A stretch of 64,000 bases of DNA, taken from NCBI RefSeq assembly GCF_002115745.1, contig NZ_JFKB01000008.1, positions 1 to 64,000 on the forward strand. The letters run 5' to 3'. The notes below the pieces were generated by a model. It was not told where the DNA came from and made no database searches. It saw nothing but the letters and a program-made list of their open reading frames with translations. This document shows, piece by piece, positions 26,639-35,374 of this stretch. The DNA is from Thalassospira alkalitolerans. GTDB lineage: Bacteria; Pseudomonadota; Alphaproteobacteria; Rhodospirillales; Thalassospiraceae. The position numbers were made by a program, and so were the translations under genes. Each line of letters opens with the position of its first letter. Position 1 is the stretch's first letter.

Positions 26639-28219
26639 TTACCCCACGTTGCTTTCTTCCCAGGCCTGCTTTTTACGATAAATGGTCGAAGGACTAACCC
26701 CCAACGCATCGGCGGCACGCGGGATTGATCCGCCGCACCGTGCAATCGCGTCTTCAATGGCCTGTTTTTCCACCAGCCAAAGCGGTTTGATCCCGCCATA
26801 GCGAACATCAACAAGCTGTGGATCAGCCATATCAACGCTGCCATCCGTGCCGATCATCAACGGGGCTTGATCCGTACGATGTTCGCCAAACTCGCGTGTC
26901 GGCTGTGACCCGGCCAGAAATGCCAATGCCTCTGGATCGCCTTCCCAGAAACGTTCCATATCCCCCATTCCGTTCAAGACAACGGGATGGGGGGGCGGTG
27001 CCTCGATGGTCGCCGATCCGAAATGTTCGTCGTCGGTACCGTTGTTTACCGGGCGGGGCACCATCGACATCGCAACTTCCGACCCGTTATTCAAAACAAC
27101 GATATTGCGGATGATATTTTGAAGCTGGCGAATATTCCCCGGCCAGGAATAACGTTCGAACAGGGCGGCGACTTCGGGGCTGAACCGTTCGAATTCGCGG
27201 CCTTCTTCGCGGTTAAAGCGTCGCAAATAGAAATTGGCAATCTGCAGGATATCGTTATCACGATCGCGAAGGGGCGGCATGTGCAACGGAATCACATGCA
27301 GGCGATAATACAAATCTTCGCGGAACCGCCCGGCACGGACTTCTGCCAGCGGATCACGGTTTGTCGCACAGACAAACCGCACATCAACGCTTTCAATCGA
27401 ACTACCGCCGACCTTCTGAAAAGTTCCAGTCTGGATAAAGCGAAGAAGCTTTGTCTGTAAATCCAGATCCATTTCGCAAATTTCGTCAAGAAACAGCGTT
27501 CCGCTATCGGCACGATGCGCAGCCCCTTCGCGGTCCGTCACCGCCCCGGTAAAGGCTCCTTTGACGTGACCGAAAATCTCGCTTTCCATCAAATCTTTGG
27601 GAATTGCACCGCAGTTCAGCGGAATGAACGGTTCTTTGACCCGTTCCGACCGGCGGTGGATGGCCTCGGCGGCCAATTCCTTGCCGGTTCCCGACTCACC
27701 GGTGATGAAAACAGTTGCCCGGCTAGGCGCCGCATTTTCGATGATCCGATAAATATCGTGCATCGTGTCCGACCCGCCGATGATATCGAAATACATTTCA
27801 TCAGCGGCGTAATCGCCATTTTCATTTTTTGTGCTATTGGCCGTTGATGCCCCCCCTTCAAGCGCATCCCGGACCGTGACGCGCAGCTTGTCTGCGGTAA
27901 AGGGTTTTAACAAAAAGTCCCATGCACCATCACGCATCGCTTCAACCGCGACATTGACAGATCCATGGGCGGTAATCACAACCACCTTGCATTCCGGGGC
28001 GGATTGATGTGCGGCACGCAACACATCACGCCCATCCATATCGGGCAAGATCAGGTCAAGCACCAGAACATCCGGCGGATTTACACGCAGCCGCTTGATC
28101 GCGGCCTGTCCATTAACCACATGTTCAACTATGTGGCCATCTGCACGCAAATAGTCCTGATATACCCGCGCCAATGACAGGGTATCTTCAACGATAACAA
28201 TGCGTGCCTGTTCTGGCAT
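26639..28219 (-). CDS. LuxO-like sigma-54 response regulator
   Basis: 526 residues, NtrC family. The receiver (1-118) has phospho-Asp at 55 in LVLDLILPDMDG and opens VEDTLSLARVYQDYL, which resembles LuxO more than NtrC. The AAA+ domain has Walker A GESGTGKE at 174-181, the sigma-54 contact loop GAFTGA at 221-226 and Walker B TLFLDEICEMD. The linker (~395-480) is long. The C-terminal Fis-type HTH (AADALGVSPSTIYRKKQ) ends the protein. It should activate sigma-54 promoters when phosphorylated. No kinase is adjacent: a STAS/partner-switching operon lies divergently upstream, and the hybrid kinase with its own HPt is the nearest donor. Target promoters were not found in the window. Confidence 0.95.
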   Translation of the reverse strand: MPEQARIVIVEDTLSLARVYQDYLRADGHIVEHVVNGQAAIKRLRVNPPDVLVLDLILPDMDGRDVLRAAHQSAPECKVVVITAHGSVNVAVEAMRDGAWDFLLKPFTADKLRVTVRDALEGGASTANSTKNENGDYAADEMYFDIIGGSDTMHDIYRIIENAAPSRATVFITGESGTGKELAAEAIHRRSERVKEPFIPLNCGAIPKDLMESEIFGHVKGAFTGAVTDREGAAHRADSGTLFLDEICEMDLDLQTKLLRFIQTGTFQKVGGSSIESVDVRFVCATNRDPLAEVRAGRFREDLYYRLHVIPLHMPPLRDRDNDILQIANFYLRRFNREEGREFERFSPEVAALFERYSWPGNIRQLQNIIRNIVVLNNGSEVAMSMVPRPVNNGTDDEHFGSATIEAPPPHPVVLNGMGDMERFWEGDPEALAFLAGSQPTREFGEHRTDQAPLMIGTDGSVDMADPQLVDVRYGGIKPLWLVEKQAIEDAIARCGGSIPRAADALGVSPSTIYRKKQAWEESNVG

Positions 28220-28384
28220 TTTTTATTCGGGTCCCGATATATCTATTGGCAACCATACCGATAGTGACATTACAGTCTCAAGTGATAACCTGTAGGCAGT
28301 TGATTCGTTATTCAATACAAATCAGGCTTTGGTTAAAAAAGGCATAGTTTCAATAACGAAAATTGCATTCTGGAGTATCACGGA

Positions 28385-28690
28385 TTGAATTATACCACCG
28401 CACAATCGGGCGACACGATCAAAGTTGATTTGGTTGGCCGATTTACATTTGGGGACCATTCCAGTTTTCGCAAACTGATCGAGGAAATTCGCGGTCAGTC
28501 AGCAGAAACACAGATACTCGACCTATCCGGTGTCGAATTCATCGATTCCGCTGGTCTTGGCATGCTTTTGCTGGCCCGTGACGAAGGCGAAAAAATCCGT
28601 GCAACCGTTATTCTGAAAGGCGCGCAGGGGCAGGTCAAGCGTATGCTGGAAGTCGCCCGTTTCGACACACTTTTCAAATTGGAAGACTGA
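28385..28690 (+). CDS. STAS-domain anti-sigma factor antagonist
   Basis: A 101-residue single STAS domain of the SpoIIAA/RsbV type. The phosphorylation motif is FIDSAGLGMLL with Ser at 55; DLSGVEFIDS is the typical lead-in. Phosphorylation by an anti-sigma kinase releases or blocks the partner. The start is TTG at 28385 with GGAG nine bases upstream; there is no in-frame ATG near it. The next gene begins three bases after the stop and encodes both a kinase-type ATPase and a PP2C phosphatase. The two most likely form one partner-switching module. Confidence 0.94.
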   Translation: MNYTTAQSGDTIKVDLVGRFTFGDHSSFRKLIEEIRGQSAETQILDLSGVEFIDSAGLGMLLLARDEGEKIRATVILKGAQGQVKRMLEVARFDTLFKLED

Positions 28691-28693
28691 CGC

Positions 28694-30763
28694 ATGTCTC
28701 CGGCAGGCGAGACTTTCCCAAGGCCACGTGTTGCCATTGCCGAACCGGTCAATCATGACCGGGTATCGGCTATTCTTGCCGGAAAACAAATATTTGATGA
28801 CGGTGCCGGGGCCGAGGCCGACCTTTCTTTTGGCCGCAGCCCCGAAGATTTTCAGCATGGAAACCGCTATCAGCTTTGCCTGATCCCCCAAGAATCCAGT
28901 CGGGAATGGCTGGGCGCACTGGTTCGCCTGAACTGCAATTATTTCATTGAATCTTTTGACCAAATTGATCTTCGCGATCTGGGGCCCATCCGAACAGCCC
29001 AACGTGGCGCGAAATGGGATCTTTTGGTCTGCATGTCGACACAAAGCGCCTATCAATTGCCGATGGCGCGCAAGTTTGTAACAGCCCTTCGCCATCGCGG
29101 GATCATCCACGATACCATTGCCCCCACAGTCGAAATGGCCGTGCAGGAAGCATTTGCCAATTCGCTGGTGCATGGCAATCTGGAGCTGGATACGACCGGC
29201 CACCTAACGATGGACCGGTTTAATGCCCTGGGTGAAGAAACGGCGCGTCGCCTTGAAGCCCCGGCCTATGGCGGGCGGGTGATCATGTTGACGGCGAAAA
29301 AGCGCCGCAATGGCAATGTCGAAATTTCGATTAATGATCAGGGCAACGGGTTTACCCCGCCACCAGAAAAACCGGCTCCTAAATTACCAGGTTCAGAATC
29401 AACCTTTGGCCGCGGCCTGCCACTGATCCGCAGCCTGTGTCAGAATGTCAGCTTTGAGCGTGGCGGACGCACGATCAAACTGACCTTTACCCCCGATACA
29501 AAAGCATCGATGCCGCTAAACTCAAACTTTGCTGCCGGGGTGGAAGAAGCCGAAAAAGCCATCGGCGAAAGCGATCTGCGCAATCCGCGCGATGCGACCA
29601 TATTGATTGCCGATGACGCGATGATTTCACGCGAAATCATCGCGTCCTATCTGCGCTCGGACGGCTTTACCAACCTTGTCTTTGCAAAGGACGGCGAAGA
29701 CGCACTTGAACAGGTGCGCAAACACAATCCCGACCTGATCATTCTTGATATCATCATGCCCAAGATGGACGGTTATGCCGTCTGCAAGGCATTGCGTGCC
29801 GATCCAGCCTATGCCGAAACGCCGATCATTGCGCAAACGGCACTGGAAGAAAACGAAGGCCGCACCCGGATTTTTGAAGATGGCGCCACCGACCTGATTT
29901 TAAAACCGCTGAACAAGGCGGAACTGATCGCACGCACGCGCATCCACCTTGAAAACCGGCTTTTGGTCAAACAGTTGCAAGCCTATCAAGAGCGCACCCA
30001 GTCAGAACTTGAACTGGCGCGTGACATGCAAGAAATGCTGATCCCCAAACCCGAACAATATCGCGGAATAGGCCTGGATTACGGCATGACCATCAGTGCC
30101 AGTTTCCAAATGTCATCGGAACTGGGCGGCGACATGTGGGGATTGGCACCTATCGATAAAGACCGGCTTGGTGTTTATATCGTTGATTTTGCCGGTCATG
30201 GGCTGGGTGCGGCATTGAACACATTCCGTCTGCATTCCCTGATCTGGTCGGAAGAAGACCGTGGCGAAGACCCGGGAACCTATCTTGAAGCCCTTAACCG
30301 CCACCTCAAGGGGCTTTTGCCGGTCGGGCAATATGCAACCATGCTTTATGGTGTAATTGATCGCGCCAAAGAAACATTCCGCTATGCCAGTGCCGCCTGC
30401 ACATCCCCGGTATTGGGGAATATCAAAACCGGTTCAACGGTGTTTCTCGATGGTTCAGGTGTGCCGCTTGGGGTTATTCGTGACGCGCAATATGAAACCC
30501 GCGAACTTACCTTTACCACTGATAATTTCCTGCTGCTTTACAGTGATGCGCTGATTGAAACGGTTCTTGATGACGGTGTGTTTCTCGAAGATGACCGCCT
30601 TTTGAAAATGGTGCATAACATCGTCACGGAAACAAACGGATCAACCGATCTGGCATCCAATCTGGCCGATCAGTTCATGGACCGTGCCCCGGTCAAACTG
30701 CATGATGATTTCACAGTGGTGTCGCTGCAATCCGCCGACATTAGCGGACCAAAGGCATCGTAA
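28694..30763 (+). CDS. Partner-switching protein: kinase-type ATPase, receiver and PP2C phosphatase in one chain
   Basis: 689 residues. Domains in order: an N-terminal region of ~100 residues; an RsbW-like HATPase at ~115-268 with N-box QEAFANSLVHGN (Glu152, Asn156) and INDQGNGF plus FGRGLPLI; a receiver at ~301-415 with phospho-Asp at 352 in ILDIIMPKMDG and Lys404; a short coiled coil; and a SpoIIE/RsbU-type PP2C phosphatase at ~436-680 with metal Asp in GGD (480) and VDFAGHG (498). It follows the STAS gene by 3 bp. One chain therefore holds the kinase that phosphorylates the STAS serine and the phosphatase that reverses it, with a receiver between them to set the balance. The target sigma or output factor is not encoded here. 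Confidence 0.94.
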   Translation: MSPAGETFPRPRVAIAEPVNHDRVSAILAGKQIFDDGAGAEADLSFGRSPEDFQHGNRYQLCLIPQESSREWLGALVRLNCNYFIESFDQIDLRDLGPIRTAQRGAKWDLLVCMSTQSAYQLPMARKFVTALRHRGIIHDTIAPTVEMAVQEAFANSLVHGNLELDTTGHLTMDRFNALGEETARRLEAPAYGGRVIMLTAKKRRNGNVEISINDQGNGFTPPPEKPAPKLPGSESTFGRGLPLIRSLCQNVSFERGGRTIKLTFTPDTKASMPLNSNFAAGVEEAEKAIGESDLRNPRDATILIADDAMISREIIASYLRSDGFTNLVFAKDGEDALEQVRKHNPDLIILDIIMPKMDGYAVCKALRADPAYAETPIIAQTALEENEGRTRIFEDGATDLILKPLNKAELIARTRIHLENRLLVKQLQAYQERTQSELELARDMQEMLIPKPEQYRGIGLDYGMTISASFQMSSELGGDMWGLAPIDKDRLGVYIVDFAGHGLGAALNTFRLHSLIWSEEDRGEDPGTYLEALNRHLKGLLPVGQYATMLYGVIDRAKETFRYASAACTSPVLGNIKTGSTVFLDGSGVPLGVIRDAQYETRELTFTTDNFLLLYSDALIETVLDDGVFLEDDRLLKMVHNIVTETNGSTDLASNLADQFMDRAPVKLHDDFTVVSLQSADISGPKAS

Positions 30764-30809
30764 CGACCCGTGATGTGCCAAAAACCAGGGTCGGACGTAA
30801 AATCAGGAC

Positions 30810-31078
30810 CTAGGGTCAGGACCCCTTAATTTGATTGGAATGGCAGGTGTTATATTTGCGAAATCCAAGGAAAAGCCCGCTGATCGGGTCGGCATCCCGA
30901 ACAAGGGATTTGACGCCGGAGTTCGCAAATATAACACCTGTCCTGTGGATCAATCGGATTTGCACGGGCTACTTTGTCGCAATACCTTGAAAGATAAATA
31001 TCTTCCTGCGGTTTTGCTTCGCGTATCCGCACAAATCTGATTGACCATTTCAAACAAATTAAGGGGTCCTGACCCTAG
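30810..31078. mobile_element. MITE-like element with 23-bp terminal inverted repeats
   Basis: A 269-bp unit bounded by perfect 23-bp inverted repeats (30810-30832 with 31056-31078, outer ends CTAGGGTCAGGACCCC). A second perfect 19-bp inverted pair lies inside (30844-30862 with 30922-30940, core AGGTGTTATATTTGCG), and a short AAGATA-AA-TATCTT hairpin lies further right. It has no convincing transposase frame, so it would need enzyme in trans. The outer ends resemble those flanking IS200-like or REP-associated transposase elements, from memory only. It lies immediately after the phosphatase gene and overlaps the final codon of a TPR gene on the other side. Confidence 0.8.
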
Positions 31079-31665
31079 TTCAAGAACCAGGGTTGCGGCG
31101 GGATGAGTTCCGGCGACGGCATGTGATCGTGTAAATCCCAAACATGTCCCGTATCGCGATCAACCGGATTTACCGTTTTACCGTCCTGAATCCGGTTACG
31201 GATGACGGACCGGATCAAACCGGCCAGTCCCTTGCGGGCCCCGGCATGATCGGGATCAGTCGACAAAACCGCCCCCAACTGATCAAAGGCCCGCATGCGA
31301 TCCCGGCATCCGACAAGATCGGCGGCAACAACGCGCAATTCACGGGCATCGGGCTGCAGACTGATCGCAATTTCAAGATGCTCAAGCGCGGTTTCACGCG
31401 AACCATTGTGCAAATAGGTCCGCGTCAACCCCAGATGCGTCGCCGGATCAAGATCATCTAGCAACAACGCCCGGCCAAAGGCATCAAGCGCAAGACTGCC
31501 CAGCCCCAGATCAAGCAGCACATGCCCCATCACCCGAAGGCGGGCCGGTTGATCAGGAAGGGTATCGATAAGATTGCGAAGACGGGTGCGAATTTCCGGC
31601 GCCAGATCAATGCCGTCAATTGTGACCGCTGGTAACCGGGATGAAATATGCGTCTGGCCTGACAT
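31075..31665 (-). CDS. Tetratricopeptide-repeat protein
   Basis: 196 residues with TPR-like helical repeats from about 55 to 165 (GHVLLDLGLGSLALDAFGRA, then HLGLTRTYLHNGSRETALEHLE, then ELRVVAADLVGCRDRMRAFDQL). TPRs mediate protein contacts; there is no catalytic domain or signal peptide. The ATG at 31665 has AGGA at good spacing; the longer frame to 31728 lacks one. The stop codon TAG (31075-31077) lies inside the right terminal repeat of the MITE-like element, so the insertion may have defined the present C terminus (ending PPQPWFLN). Two palindromic 11-mers lie upstream. Its function is unknown. Confidence 0.8.
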   Translation of the reverse strand: MSGQTHISSRLPAVTIDGIDLAPEIRTRLRNLIDTLPDQPARLRVMGHVLLDLGLGSLALDAFGRALLLDDLDPATHLGLTRTYLHNGSRETALEHLEIAISLQPDARELRVVAADLVGCRDRMRAFDQLGAVLSTDPDHAGARKGLAGLIRSVIRNRIQDGKTVNPVDRDTGHVWDLHDHMPSPELIPPQPWFLN

Positions 31666-31704
31666 CTGTCCTAAGCCCTGTTCCCGTCTGAGATGACGAA
31701 TCGT

Positions 31705-31753
31705 AACGACTCGTTGAAATCCTTGCAATAGCCAATAAAAACAACGAGTCGTT
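31705..31753 (-). promoter_or_regulatory. Two AACGASTCGTT operators upstream of the TPR gene
   Basis: AACGACTCGTT at 31705-31715 and AACGAGTCGTT at 31743-31753 are each an 11-bp palindrome around a central base, and 38 bp apart centre to centre. Together they also make a 12-bp inverted repeat. The spacing fits two dimeric regulator sites about 40-90 bp before the TPR gene start. The regulator is unknown. Confidence 0.5.
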
Positions 31754-32066
31754 TCAATCGCTTAGATCAGCTATAACCCCGCCCCCAGACACTTTGTCAT
31801 GTGCGACGCGGGCATATTACTTTTACCCGCACGTCCGGATTTTCAAATACTACCCTGATTGGGTTGCAGGAAGATTAACCAAAAACCCGGCATCGATAGG
31901 GCAAAGACAAGGCCGCCCTGCCCTATGTGTGGCCATTGGCATCTTGTGTCGAAAATGGAAATGTCAGGATTGGGGCTGAAAATGGGGTCGCGAACAGTCG
32001 GTGGAATATGGTTTCCCCAACCTGACCTATCGGAACTGGATATGTCCTATTGGATATTACCTACGG

Positions 32067-34043
32067 TCAGGACCTCGGTGCCTTGGTCATCGCACCCTGT
32101 GCAAGTTTGGACAAGGCAGCCCAATCCAATCCGGCGACTGGCCTGGCAAAGAAATAGCCTTGCGCCAAATGACCGCCAAGGCGCAGGACTTCATCACGCT
32201 GTTCCGGGGTTTCAATTCCTTCGATCACGCAATCCGTGCCAAGGTTTTCACACATGTCGATCACGGTTTTAACGATCCGCTGGCTGCGTTCGCTGTTCAC
32301 AATCGGTGCGATAAAGCTGCGGTCAATCTTCAGGCAATCGAATTCCAATTCATGGACATAGCGCAGACTTGAATAACCAATGCCAAAATCATCCAGTGCA
32401 ACCTTCGCCCCGTGACGACGCAAGTAACGGATGCTGGCCCGGGCTGAAACAAAATCGCGCAACAGGGCGGTTTCAGTCACTTCAAATGTCAAACGGCCCG
32501 GATCGATACCAAAGAATTTAATCTGATCAATCAGCCAATGCGCCATATCAGGCAGAACAATATCGCGCGCCGACAGATTGAACGACAAGGAAATATTGCT
32601 GGGCCAGTCAACCATGGATTTCATCGCCTTTTGGAACAAAATGGTCGACAATGTCCCAACCAGCCCGGTTTTTTCCGCAACGGGGAAAAACATTTCGGGC
32701 GAAACCCGGCCCATTTTTTCGTTATCCCAGCGCGCCAGCACTTCGACCGAATGCATTATGCCGTTTCGAAGGTCAAACACCGGCTGGAAATGGATCGATA
32801 ATTCGCTTTCCAGATCGGCCTTGCGCAGGGCTTGTTCTATCTGGGAATCATGGCGGATCAATGTTTCATGGCGGGCCGCGAATATGACCGGATGCCCCGG
32901 CATGTTTTTCTTGGCGTAATACAGCGCGAAATCAGCCCGTTCAAACAGCGCATTGGGATCACGGGCAACGGTGGGATATGTCGCAAAGCCAAGTGATGCG
33001 GAAAGTTGCACCGTGCCGCCGCCAACATCGAACGGGTCATTAAGGGTTCCGCATAAAGCACGACCGATCTTGATCAATTCCAAGGCATCATTCTGATGTT
33101 CAAAAATCACACCGAACTCATCCCCGCCCAAGCGCGCCAAAAGAACATCCGGCCCCAAAACGGCTCGCAATCGCGCACTGGCCTGCATCAACACTTCATC
33201 GCCAGCCGGATGGCCATGCACATCATTGACCGGCTTGAAACCGTCCAGATCGATCATGGCAATGGCAAACGCATCTTTGTCATTTGCCTGTTCTACCGTC
33301 TTTTCAAGATGGGCAAAGAACGCCCGTCGGTTCGAAAGCCCGGTCAAGGCATCGCAAAAGGCCAGTTCGCGGTTCTGATTGGAAAGTTCGATGGTTTTAT
33401 TATGCTGCTTTTCAAGATCAATCTGCGACTCAACAAGGCCGGAAAACGCCGCATAATAGCTTCGGATGATTTGAACAATCATTACCGATACCATCGCCAT
33501 ATTGGCGGCAATCGCGACATAAACCTCGTTCCCCGTCGTGCCGAAATGCATGATGAAAGACCCAAGAACGATGACAACGACCAAAAGTGCGGCGGGCGGA
33601 AAATGCAGCAAACAGAAAATGCAGCCCACCACCGTGACCGAAATGAAATAAGCAACATGCCCCTGCTGATAGGCATCGCCATAGCCGAACATTTTGATCG
33701 CCCAGGCAGTGAAAACAATGCTGATTACCGCCGCCAGAATGCGGATGCGCCGCAAATGAATTACCGCATGGGCAAAGTCGGTAACGGTCTCGCGAACCCG
33801 CATCCACGCGATCCCGCGCATTAGACATACAAGGCCCAAAACGACGGGGATATACACCGTCATCCAATCCGGGGCGGTTCCGAAATGGGTGTAGGCCAAT
33901 GCCAGCGCATTGGCAAAAAGAAGCAAATAAAGTAGCGGAATTTGGCGTGAAAGAGCCTTAACCTGTGCAAGAACCAGCGCCGGTTGGTCTTCCCTGACCT
34001 GGAATGTCTGAACGATACTACGACACAGTTTCTTCAACGCCAC
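32067..34043 (-). CDS. Membrane GGDEF-EAL protein
   Basis: 658 residues. About five to six hydrophobic helices fill residues 33-193, a GGDEF domain runs from ~222 with signature GGDEF at 306-310, and an EAL domain runs from ~403. The EAL motif reads EVL (434-436), keeping the catalytic Glu; ETALLRD, VALDDFGIGYSSL and LKIDRSFI, needed for metal and phosphodiester cleavage, are present. Both activities are possible; in most such hybrids one dominates. The input domain is a membrane bundle I cannot name (MASE-like). It is a single gene, divergent from nothing close, preceded by ~290 bp of non-coding DNA. It joins two other cyclic di-GMP enzymes in the first 34 kb. Confidence 0.95.
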   Translation of the reverse strand: MALKKLCRSIVQTFQVREDQPALVLAQVKALSRQIPLLYLLLFANALALAYTHFGTAPDWMTVYIPVVLGLVCLMRGIAWMRVRETVTDFAHAVIHLRRIRILAAVISIVFTAWAIKMFGYGDAYQQGHVAYFISVTVVGCIFCLLHFPPAALLVVVIVLGSFIMHFGTTGNEVYVAIAANMAMVSVMIVQIIRSYYAAFSGLVESQIDLEKQHNKTIELSNQNRELAFCDALTGLSNRRAFFAHLEKTVEQANDKDAFAIAMIDLDGFKPVNDVHGHPAGDEVLMQASARLRAVLGPDVLLARLGGDEFGVIFEHQNDALELIKIGRALCGTLNDPFDVGGGTVQLSASLGFATYPTVARDPNALFERADFALYYAKKNMPGHPVIFAARHETLIRHDSQIEQALRKADLESELSIHFQPVFDLRNGIMHSVEVLARWDNEKMGRVSPEMFFPVAEKTGLVGTLSTILFQKAMKSMVDWPSNISLSFNLSARDIVLPDMAHWLIDQIKFFGIDPGRLTFEVTETALLRDFVSARASIRYLRRHGAKVALDDFGIGYSSLRYVHELEFDCLKIDRSFIAPIVNSERSQRIVKTVIDMCENLGTDCVIEGIETPEQRDEVLRLGGHLAQGYFFARPVAGLDWAALSKLAQGAMTKAPRS

Positions 34044-34330
34044 GCCAATGCGCTTTCCCGAAAGTTTCCATATTGGTAAAACCTTATACGAAAATCAGGG
34101 ATAAATGCAGCCCTTTCGATATACATCCATACCAAAGCACCAAAGCCAATCAACATTCCCCGGCCTTTGATGAACATCTTCGATCAACTCAGCAGGCTTT
34201 GCATTTAGAGCAGGAATTATTTTCCGGTTTCTGCGGTGCTGCCATTACCAGCTTATTTATTGATTTTATTACTTTTCAGGCGACGATTACCCATCGGCAT
34301 AGTAAGTCGGTGGGCATCAACACAAATTCG

Positions 34331-35035
34331 TTATCGACCGATACCATTCAGGATTTCCCCCTCGACCCCCTCGGAAATCAGATAATCCCGCAATGTCCGA
34401 CCCGGTGTCGGACGGAAATGGTCGGCGGTGATGTGCATATTCTTGATCCGGTCTGCGCGAAAAACCCGAAAAGCCTGTCGCAATTCGCACCAGCTTGCCA
34501 GTAACCAGATGGTGCCAAAAAACAACATTCCCAACGGCCGAACCCGGCGATTGGTATTATCCCCCTTGGCATCGGTGTAATCGATATCGATCAAATGCCT
34601 CTCGCGGATTGCACGGCGTAAATCCGGCATCGAGATTGCAATGGGGGCTTGCGCAATTTCGGCAATCGCAATCGGCACCCCGCCAATCAGGCCCCGCATC
34701 TTTTCGGGTAAAACCGCCTCGATCTTGGTCAGGGCATCCCCGGCAGCACGCGCCATTTGCGGATCAGTCCAGCATTGCACCATGCGCGCTGCAACCACCA
34801 ATGCCTCGATCTCGTCGGCATCAAACATCAACGGCGGCAGGTCATACCCATCGCGCAGGATATAGCCAACGCCCGCCTCCCCCTCCACCGGGACACCGGA
34901 CGCTGCAAGATCGCGAATATCGCGATAAATTGTACGTTCGGAAACTTCCAGTTCCTCGGCAAGTTCACGCGCCCGGCACAGTTTGCGACGGCGCAATATC
35001 TGCACCAAACGGAAAAGTCGGTCGGCCCTTCTCAT
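34331..35035 (-). CDS. YafY-type HTH/WYL transcriptional regulator
   Basis: 234 residues. An N-terminal DeoR-like HTH (ARELAEELEVSERTIYRDIRDLAA, about 22-46) is followed by a WYL-type effector domain from about 140 (IDIDYTDAKGDNTNRRVRPLGMLF and WLLASWCELRQAFRVFRADRI). WYL domains sense ligands or nucleic acid and control HTH binding. A strong 13-bp palindrome sits 39 bp upstream of its start and is likely an autoregulatory operator. In many genomes such regulators control a small divergent enzyme gene; here the upstream 340 bp holds none that I can recognise. Confidence 0.93.
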   Translation of the reverse strand: MRRADRLFRLVQILRRRKLCRARELAEELEVSERTIYRDIRDLAASGVPVEGEAGVGYILRDGYDLPPLMFDADEIEALVVAARMVQCWTDPQMARAAGDALTKIEAVLPEKMRGLIGGVPIAIAEIAQAPIAISMPDLRRAIRERHLIDIDYTDAKGDNTNRRVRPLGMLFFGTIWLLASWCELRQAFRVFRADRIKNMHITADHFRPTPGRTLRDYLISEGVEGEILNGIGR

Positions 35036-35374
35036 GTGCGCTCCTTATCTCAGCATGACCGAGAATTTATCATACCCCTCCTGACAGGAGCATGTCAGGA
35101 GGGGTGGGGCCAGATTTTACTTTCTCTCAACCGCAAAACGAAAGGCGGATGAAATTCCATCCGCCCCGGTTCGTCTGATCAAAAAAACACCTTTCACCGA
35201 CCTTCCGGTGAACCATCGTGATGCAATCCTATCGCAAGAATAAAGATCGAGCTGATCGGGATTGCCGAAGCCTCCGGTGTCATAGAAACAATCACCTTTG
35301 GCAAAGCCGTTTATCCCACGCATCTTTTCTAACGTATTCGCAAAGGGACTTCAGGGTCACTGCGAAGCACCGGA
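35036..35374. other. Non-coding stretch between regulator and CoA-transferase genes
   Basis: 340 bp with the WYL-gene palindrome at the left and a second hairpin, GGCGGATG at 35144-35151 with CATCCGCC at 35158-35165. The right end is the tail after the CoA-transferase stop. A 68-codon minus frame at 35117-35323 has no protein features and I leave it uncalled. Confidence 0.45.
35074..35105. promoter_or_regulatory. 13-bp-arm palindrome upstream of the WYL regulator
   Basis: ACCCCTCCTGACA (35074-35086) and its perfect complement (35093-35105) around GGAGCA. It lies 39 bp before the regulator's start codon, where a promoter should be. No T-run follows on either strand, so it is more like an operator than a terminator. 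Confidence 0.6.

Noticed and set aside
30831..31053. Short frames inside the MITE-like element as a transposase remnant
   Set aside because: Neither strand shows Y1, DDE or HTH motifs, so the element is treated as non-autonomous.
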